Positions 63,050 to 64,000 of a DNA stretch of 64,000 nucleotides are shown here, piece by piece; position 1 is the stretch's first letter, and every line of letters starts with the position of its first letter. The position numbers were made by a program, and so were the translations under genes. This DNA is from Bradyrhizobium sp. SZCCT0153 (GTDB taxonomy: Bacteria > Pseudomonadota > Alphaproteobacteria > Rhizobiales > Xanthobacteraceae), in contig NZ_JAFCKS010000003.1 of assembly GCF_018129995.1 (NCBI RefSeq), positions 930,001 through 994,000 of the forward strand, written 5' to 3'. A model generated the notes under the pieces. That model was not told the DNA's origin, did no database searches, and saw nothing but the letters and a program-made list of their open reading frames with translations.

Positions 63050-64000
63050 ATGGGGAAGCTGATCGACGAATTCCGCAAAGGCTGGCAGGGCGTGGCCCCG
63101 CCATCGCTCGGTCTGAGCCTTGCGTTTGCGGTCGCCTGCCTGCTGGTTGCGACGCTGGCGCGCTGGGCCCTCGCCCATGTGCGGCCCGACGTCTACTTCA
63201 CGCCATATTTCCCGGCCGTGTTCTTTGCGGCCGCGTTCGGCGGCTTTCGCATCGGCGTCATCACGGCGCTGGCCGGCGGCATGCTCGGCGTCGTCGTGAA
63301 TTTCGGCGATGCCTTCGCCGATCGCGCGCGCTTTGCCCTGCTGGCGCTCTATTGGGCGGTCTGCGCGCTCACCATCTGGGGCGTCGAGCATTATCGCTCG
63401 CTCCTCGTCGAGCAACGCCGGATCTCCAGACGCCTTATCGAGGAAGAAGACTATCGCAAGCTACTGGTCGACGAGCTGCAGCACCGGCTGAAGAACAAGC
63501 TGTCGACGGTCCATGCCGTGCTGCATCAGGTGCTGCACGACCAGCCGCAAGTCTGGGCCCGGATCGATCCGCGGCTGCGGTCGCTGGCTGCCACCGACGA
63601 TCTGATCTCGCGGATCGACAAGGCCGGCTGCGACATCCGCGATCTCCTAATCTCCGAGCTCGGACCGTACGGGCATGTCCGTTTCACCCTCAACGGCGAC
63701 CGGCTGTTCCTGCCGCCGAAGCTTGCGGTCACGCTGTCACTGATGTTTCACGAGCTCGCCACCAACGCCGGCAAGTACGGCGCGTTCTCCGCGCCGCGCG
63801 GATTGTTGCAGGTGTCATGGACCGTCAGCGACGACCGCCTGACCGTCACCTGGGATGAAACCGAGGGCCCGAGCGTCGACAAGGTCTCCGAGCCGGGTTT
63901 CGGCACCAAGCTGCTGAAGTCGGCGCTGTCAGCCTTCGACGGCAAGGCCGAGGTGTCGTATCTCAGGACAGGGCTTCATTGCATCATGCAATGCCGTATC
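63050..64000 (+). CDS. HWE/HisKA_2-type sensor histidine kinase, 3' end cut by window
   Basis: An open frame of 317 codons runs to the right edge without a stop. Three to four N-terminal helices (about 22-112) are followed by a short linker and the kinase. The His box is DELQHRLKNKL with phospho-acceptor His145. The N box FHELATNAGKYGAFS and a late GFGTKLL glycine-rich segment are typical of HWE/HisKA_2 kinases. There is no PAS domain in the visible part. No strong ribosome site precedes the ATG at 63050, so the exact start is uncertain. Its partner regulator must lie outside the window. Confidence 0.85.
   Translation, partial: MGKLIDEFRKGWQGVAPPSLGLSLAFAVACLLVATLARWALAHVRPDVYFTPYFPAVFFAAAFGGFRIGVITALAGGMLGVVVNFGDAFADRARFALLALYWAVCALTIWGVEHYRSLLVEQRRISRRLIEEEDYRKLLVDELQHRLKNKLSTVHAVLHQVLHDQPQVWARIDPRLRSLAATDDLISRIDKAGCDIRDLLISELGPYGHVRFTLNGDRLFLPPKLAVTLSLMFHELATNAGKYGAFSAPRGLLQVSWTVSDDRLTVTWDETEGPSVDKVSEPGFGTKLLKSALSAFDGKAEVSYLRTGLHCIMQCRI

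Overview
The window reads as chromosomal DNA of an alphaproteobacterium of the Bradyrhizobium / Nitrobacteraceae type. The grounds are high G+C codon use, a split of housekeeping and catabolic genes typical of that group, a RegS/RegR redox two-component pair, twin periplasmic amino-acid-type binding proteins, PHB-turnover genes, and many short dispersed palindromes between genes. I found no rRNA, tRNA, CRISPR array, transposase, integrase or phage gene. Nearly all genes are complete; the exceptions are the two edge genes and one ABC-transporter remnant.

Layout. 0-5.2 kb: a cut-off membrane protein, L32 (rpmF), mtgA, ispA, a DUF1345 membrane protein and a secreted caspase-like protein. 5.4-9.8 kb: a GFA-family protein, an NTF2-like protein, a class A beta-lactamase, a CPA1 antiporter and a periplasmic amidase. 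9.8-12.1 kb: a Rieske oxygenase and a TauD-type dioxygenase on the same strand as the amidase. 12.3-15.1 kb: a Fur/Zur-like regulator, a DMT exporter and ispG in one probable operon. 15.2-18.5 kb: a marR-emrA-emrB efflux operon with two operator-like palindromes. 18.5-23.7 kb: a phosphotransferase and two paralogous chemoreceptors, one with an added PilZ domain. 23.9-27.5 kb: aromatic degradation (pcaG, pcaH, a hydroxyquinol-type dioxygenase, pcaF). 27.7-35.4 kb: mutS, a membrane protein, OsmC, a chimeric ABC-transporter pseudogene and glnD. 35.4-42.2 kb: ogt, DUF1304, two tandem binding proteins, DUF1330 and a PBP1A. 42.4-49.3 kb: a YgjP-type metalloprotease, a structured intergenic block, an intracellular PHA depolymerase, an ABC-2 exporter, regS/regR and mmcB. 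49.4-52.8 kb: two convergent GH13 enzymes. 53-64 kb: an MBL hydrolase, an HxlR regulator with a small divergent monooxygenase-like gene, a PHB esterase, an MFS transporter, sthA, an LLM flavin monooxygenase, a cytochrome P450, an SDR and a cut-off HWE-type histidine kinase.

How the genes work together. PcaHG cleaves protocatechuate and the third intradiol enzyme probably cleaves hydroxyquinol. Both routes lead to beta-ketoadipate, which PcaF finishes to succinyl-CoA and acetyl-CoA. The Rieske, TauD, LLM and P450 oxygenases add oxidative capacity of unknown substrate. RegS/RegR, GlnD and the chemoreceptors provide redox, nitrogen and chemotactic sensing. Two unrelated PHA/PHB depolymerases point to carbon-store turnover.

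I see no clearly new defence or biosynthetic system. The most unusual items are the ssuA-ssuB-like chimeric remnant, the twin palindromes in front of marR-emrAB, the PilZ-tailed chemoreceptor beside its PilZ-less twin, and the structured intergenic block near 43.2-43.5 kb.
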